A DNA stretch of 11,351 bases from Podochytrium sp. JEL0797. Taxonomy: Eukaryota; Chytridiomycota; Chytridiomycetes; Chytridiales; Chytriomycetaceae. Below the pieces are notes generated by a model that did no database searches, was not told the DNA's origin, and was given only the letters and a program-made list of their open reading frames with translations. The position numbers and the translations under genes were made by a program. Position 1 is the first letter of the stretch. Each line of letters opens with the position of its first letter. Shown piece after piece: positions 7,452-11,351 of this stretch. Location of the stretch: positions 1-11,351 of the forward strand of contig JADGJG010000886.1 of the NCBI GenBank assembly GCA_027596195.1. The letters are read 5' to 3'.

Positions 7452-10400
7452 ATGTCTTCGGTCGCAGCCAACTGCGTCGCTCTGAACCTCGCGTTCCCAA
7501 CCGTCTTTACAACCTCGGCTCCCAACTGTTGTGCCACGTTTGATCCCAATTTTGCGGGCACGTCGCCCAACCCAATCTTCAACGTGTTTTCTACCGCGTT
7601 GCCGATCACGGGAGTTATTACAGCTGGAATCTGGTTGAACTGCGATCCGTTTGGAAACGTCACGTTCATGTAAATCCCCCCATTTCCCCTCCAACAAATA
7701 ATTTTAATGACGTGCGCGGTGATTTTTTCAACAGCTCCCTTGATGGATCAGTGTACCCAAAGCCTCTGAGTGCAATCCCGACTACAGTTGGAGCATTGTC
7801 CACTCTCAAGGGCTTGCAGGGTCTGTAAGTATTTTTTTCCCCCTTTCGAATGGAATCGGGAATCTCACCATTTCCTGTTGGTGTTACCAGGCAAATTTCC
7901 AACTTCAATATGAAGAACAGCGTGCTTCCAAGCCAATTGTTTTCACTTACCTCTCTGCCGAATTTGTAAACGAGCTCAAATATTCGGACTTTAGTCTCAA
8001 TCTTATACCCCCCCCCCCCCCCCCCCCCAACAGGATGATCAGCAACAACAGCATTGGCGGAACTCTTCCTGCCGCTATTGGAAATCTTGTTGGACTGTCC
8101 ATGCTGTGAGAATGATTTTTGTTTCCAATTGACAATCCTGCAAATCCTGACCTCACGTTTGTTATCAAAGGGATCTCGATGGCAACAGTTTCACAGGACC
8201 CATTCCAACCCAAATCGGCTTGTTGAATCAGTTGAACAATCTGTATGTGTCTTACTTTTTACAGCCGCAGACTCCCTTCATTAATTGAAAACTAGCAATC
8301 TTGGAGCAAACTCTCTCACTGGGACTATCCCAACGCATATTGGGGCTCTAACTACTCTTTCCGGCTTGTATGTGCCAACTATAGAAAATCCGCGACCTTA
8401 ATTTTTTTCGATTAGAAACTTGTCCATGAACCACTTCACAGGCTCAATTCCATCACAGCTTGGAAACTTTGGATCGAATCTTTATGCGCTGTAAGTTGTC
8501 TTTCCAAATAGAAAGATTGTTAAGAAAATGAAAAATTCCAGTGATCTCTCATTCAACTCGCTGATTGGTCAAGTTCCATCTCAGTTGTCACAGCTCATCA
8601 ATATGAATGTGCTTTACTTGAATAATAATCAATTCACTGGATTCTTGCCTCCAGGTTTGCTGACAGGGGCCAGCATAAACCAAATGTACGAGCCTCGTTT
8701 TCCATTTCTTTGAACTAACAACTTTTGTTAGCCAACTTCAAAACAATGCATTTTCTGGAACACTGTCTCTCAACCCCTCATACACCAGTATTGCAGTATT
8801 GTAAGTAGAAATTCTGGTTCAATCGTGATTTCAACTCACAAAAATCGCATTAAAAAATAATCTAGAAACGTGGCAAACAACTCTTTCACTGGACCCATTC
8901 CAACTGTTCTTGTCAGCGATTCCAATTTGATGGAGCTTGATTTGTCAAACAATCGCTTCACAGGGGTGATTCCAAGTGGCTTTTCGGCGACTCAAGTTGG
9001 ATCCAATTCGAGCTGGATGCCTGCGTTTTTGTAAGTTTAAAGTGTGTGTATGTGCTATGGGGTAGCGCAATCGACCAACTCCCCTCTTGCCAGGCTTCTG
9101 CAAAACAACTTTTTTTCAGGAGCACCACCTTCTGATGCTGGATCCATTGCCGTTTTCAACGACAACCACAACTGCTTGACAACCCAAACCTCTGCGGCAA
9201 GAAACAAAAACCCAGGCTGTTGCACGTCTGGCAACTTAGGGGATCCCACCAATTGCGGAACTTGCGGAACCGCGTGTCCGTCTGCTGGAATCTGTGTCAA
9301 CAATCAATGCCAAATCACTCAAGCCACAGACTGCCAAAATTTGAACAAAGCATTCCCAACCTTGTTTTCTGGCTCTGTGGATTGTTGTCATGCATATCCT
9401 GAAGTAATTTCATGCACTTTGGCTCCTTCAGGAGCCTCCTTGATTGCAACTGTCAGCTCAATGTAAGACAGTGTTTGGTGACCCCTCATCAATGAGCTGA
9501 CTTGGATTTGTAGTACCTTATCAAACCTGTCTCCCATCCCAACAACAATTTCATACCTTGGAGGACTTTCATCCCTGACTTCTCTTTCCTTGCGGCTTGT
9601 GGGAATGCAGAAAACACAAGTAGTGCGTAGAGCTAATGTGATCAGCCAAGTTGGCACTCAAGGTACTCCTGGCCCAGGGCCTGTCCCAACTGCACCAAGC
9701 AATCCCCTTCCGACATTCATTTTTGCTGCAAGCCTGATTCCTACAGAAATTGGACAACTGTCACACCTCATTGAACTGTAAGCATTGCAACACAATCCTT
9801 ACCCTCGTACCCTAAAATCAAAATGCAGCAACATTCAAGGTACCCTGACAGGGCCGATTCCGATGCAAATCTCCAATATAACCTCCTTGATGTCCTTGAA
9901 CATTAATGGAGGTGTGAATGGGACAATTCCAGTCCAACTTGGATCACTCAGTAACTTGCAATCACTGTCTGTATACTCAAATATTTAATTTGTTGTTGCT
10001 GAAACTCTTTGAAAAGACAACTTGCTGGCACAAAACTGCAAGGATCAATTCCATCTCAACTGGCTGCTTTGACTAGCTTGACAAATCTGTGAGATTGCTT
10101 TCTGTTAACCATGAATTGACCTCTCATTAAATGCTCAAAAATAGAATGCTGAATGGGATGCTTTCCGGACAGATTCCCTCCCAGCTTGGTACTCTCAAGT
10201 CGTTGAATTCGTTGACACTGTCAGGAAATCAGTTGACTGGGCCAATTCCAACTCAAATTTGTGGTTTAAGCTATCTCAATACTCTGGCTTTGGACAACAA
10301 CCAGTTGACAGGGGGAATTCCAACCCAAATTGGGCAGCTGAGCAACTTGACAACACTGTATGTGGAAAGACATTCAATGTAAAATTCTACTGATATCGTG

Positions 10401-11351
10401 GTTTTCTACAGCTCATTGGATTACAATTACCTCTCGGGCTCTATCCCGACCCAAATCGGAAACCTCACGAATCCTGCTCTTACTGGTGGAATGGGACTTG
10501 TATCTCTGTACGTTCAAGAGAATGCTTCACTCTTATCTTACTGTTTTTACAACAAAGTGACCTCTCGTTCAACCAACTCAATGGAACTGTCCCTGATGTC
10601 TTTACCAACTTTCAAGGCTTTCTGTGAGTTGTACTTAGAGATTGCACAGCACAAAGCTAATTCTTTCTTTAACTCATACTAGCAATATTCAACACAACCT
10701 CTTCACTGGAAATCCCCCACAACTACCAGACAGCAATTGGTCACAAAATTGCTTCAATAATCAGAATCCCACAAACCCTTTGTGCCCTTCAGCATCAAAT
10801 GTTGCTCCAAATGCTATTACTGGAGTTAGAGTGACATCAGCTCCTCCATCTGGTCCAAGCTCTGGCTCGTTTCGTCCACCAGTGTTTGGTTCTGCTCCCC
10901 CAGCAGGACCAGCTTCTATGGCTCCGAGTGGAGTGGCATCAGCTCCTCCTGCTGCCTCTGCTCGTGCACCAGAGTCTGGCTCACCACTGCCGACAGGACT
11001 TGCCATTAATCCTGCTGTTGTTCCTCCAGCCGGCTCAAACTCAGCCGCTAATCGCCCACCAGTCTCTGGTTCTGTTCCCCCAGCAGGACCAGCTTCTATT
11101 GCTCCAATTGGAGTGGCATCAGCTCCACCGTCTGGTCCAAGTGCTGCCTCTGCTCGTGCACCAGTGTCTGGCTCACCACTTCCTACAGGACTTCCCATTA
11201 ATCCTGCAGTTGTTGCCGCATCAGTTCCTCCAGCCAGCCCAAGCTCCGCTGCTAATCGTCCACCTGCATCTGGTTCAGCTCCCCCGGCAGGACCAGCTTC
11301 TATTGCGCCAATTGGAGTGGCGTCAGCTCCCCCGTCTGGTCCAAGTGCTGC
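7452..11351 (+). CDS. Tandem plant-type LRR protein with Pro-rich repeat tail (3' end beyond window)
   Basis: Exons: 7452-7669, 7735-7824, 7891-7965, 8034-8105, 8171-8242, 8296-8367, 8416-8490, 8542-8685, 8732-8800, 8866-9030, 9094-9462, 9514-9777, 9829-9966, 10017-10088, 10145-10357, 10412-10507, 10558-10623, 10683 to beyond 11351; 979 codons visible. All 17 introns (46-68 nt) are phase 2, and every join keeps the frame. Domain order: N-cap with C8, CC (26-27) and C64; LRRs ~74-360 (LxxNxFTGxIPxQIGxL); Cys-rich region 378-423 with NCGTCGTACP; second N-cap 430-458 (DCQNLNKAFPTLF...CC...SC); LRRs ~475-766; end cap with C780 and C791; Pro/Ser/Ala-rich repeats from ~797. Plant-type LRRs bind peptides, proteins or glycans, usually outside the cell; the ligand is unknown. 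The start is uncertain: 7452 is the only suitable Met in this frame near the N-cap, yet no signal peptide precedes it. A membrane anchor or kinase could follow past the window. Confidence 0.85.
8008..8028 (+). repeat. Run of 21 cytosines inside LRR-gene intron 3
   Basis: The run stands directly before AACAG, the 3' splice site at 8033, and takes the place of the usual polypyrimidine tract. Such runs are unstable in replication and error-prone in sequencing, so its true length is uncertain. Confidence 0.95.
10831..11351 (+). repeat. Pro/Ser/Ala-rich long-period coding repeat at the LRR protein C-terminus
   Basis: A unit around GSAPPAGPASIAPIGVASAP recurs with starts near 10891, 11071 and 11275, so periods are 180 and 204 nt (60 and 68 codons). 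Between the cores lie SARAPxSGSPLPTGL and INPAVV segments. The differing periods come from small in-frame insertions such as SGPS and AASVPPAS. The array is still running at the window end. The composition resembles extensin-like or stalk regions of surface proteins. Confidence 0.85.

Noticed and set aside
6954..7697. 247-codon minus-strand open frame across the divergent promoter into LRR exon 1
   Set aside because: Its composition is basic and low-complexity, no domain is seen, and it overlaps the first LRR exon, whose splice sites and N-cap are convincing.
10761..11198. 145-codon minus-strand Gly/Ala-rich frame opposite the Pro-rich repeats
   Set aside because: It is the antisense of the LRR gene tail; high GC at fixed codon positions keeps the opposite strand open.

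Overview
The window is eukaryotic, and a zoosporic (chytrid-type) fungus fits best. Introns are short (46-68 nt) with GT..AG ends and CTRAC/CTAAC-like branch sites. There are fungal-type WSC domains, an expansin-like (RlpA/DPBB) fold and an opisthokont Edc1/PNRC decapping motif. The lineage is inferred from gene content only; no rRNA or other direct marker is present.

Layout. (1) 130-1369, minus: a two-exon gene for a 392-residue secreted protein (signal peptide, DPBB domain, KPAPVVE-repeat linker, two WSC domains). (2) 1370-2586: intergenic, with a TATA box for gene 1 and four copies of a GGTGGCGGAT...TTTGCGTC module arranged as two diverged direct repeats. (3) 2587-3935, minus: a 427-residue paralogue of gene 1 with the same exon structure but a different, Thr/Ser/Pro/Trp-rich linker. 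(4) 3936-5412: intergenic, with the gene 2 promoter followed by low-complexity DNA. (5) 5413-6857, minus: a two-exon gene for a 463-residue low-complexity protein with YAGATF and LPIPKF motifs, an Edc1/PNRC-type activator of mRNA decapping, with a 20-Gln tract. (6) 6858-7451: a divergent promoter region holding two inverted repeats of identical geometry. (7) 7452 to beyond the window end, plus: an LRR gene with at least 18 exons. It encodes two plant-type (LxGxIP) LRR arrays in tandem, each with its own Cys-containing N-cap, then a long Pro/Ser/Ala repeat region still open at 11351.

Genes 1 and 2 are a tandem duplicate pair, probably acting on or bound to cell-wall glycans outside the cell. 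The LRR protein is probably also extracellular or surface-anchored, but the visible start carries no signal peptide, so its true first exon may be missed. The decapping activator is an intracellular housekeeping gene with no evident link to its neighbours. The most notable sequence signals are the uniform phase-2 introns of the LRR gene, the shared loss of two cysteines in all four WSC domains, the repeated intergenic module, and the paired ATGTCC-N10-GGACAT sites.
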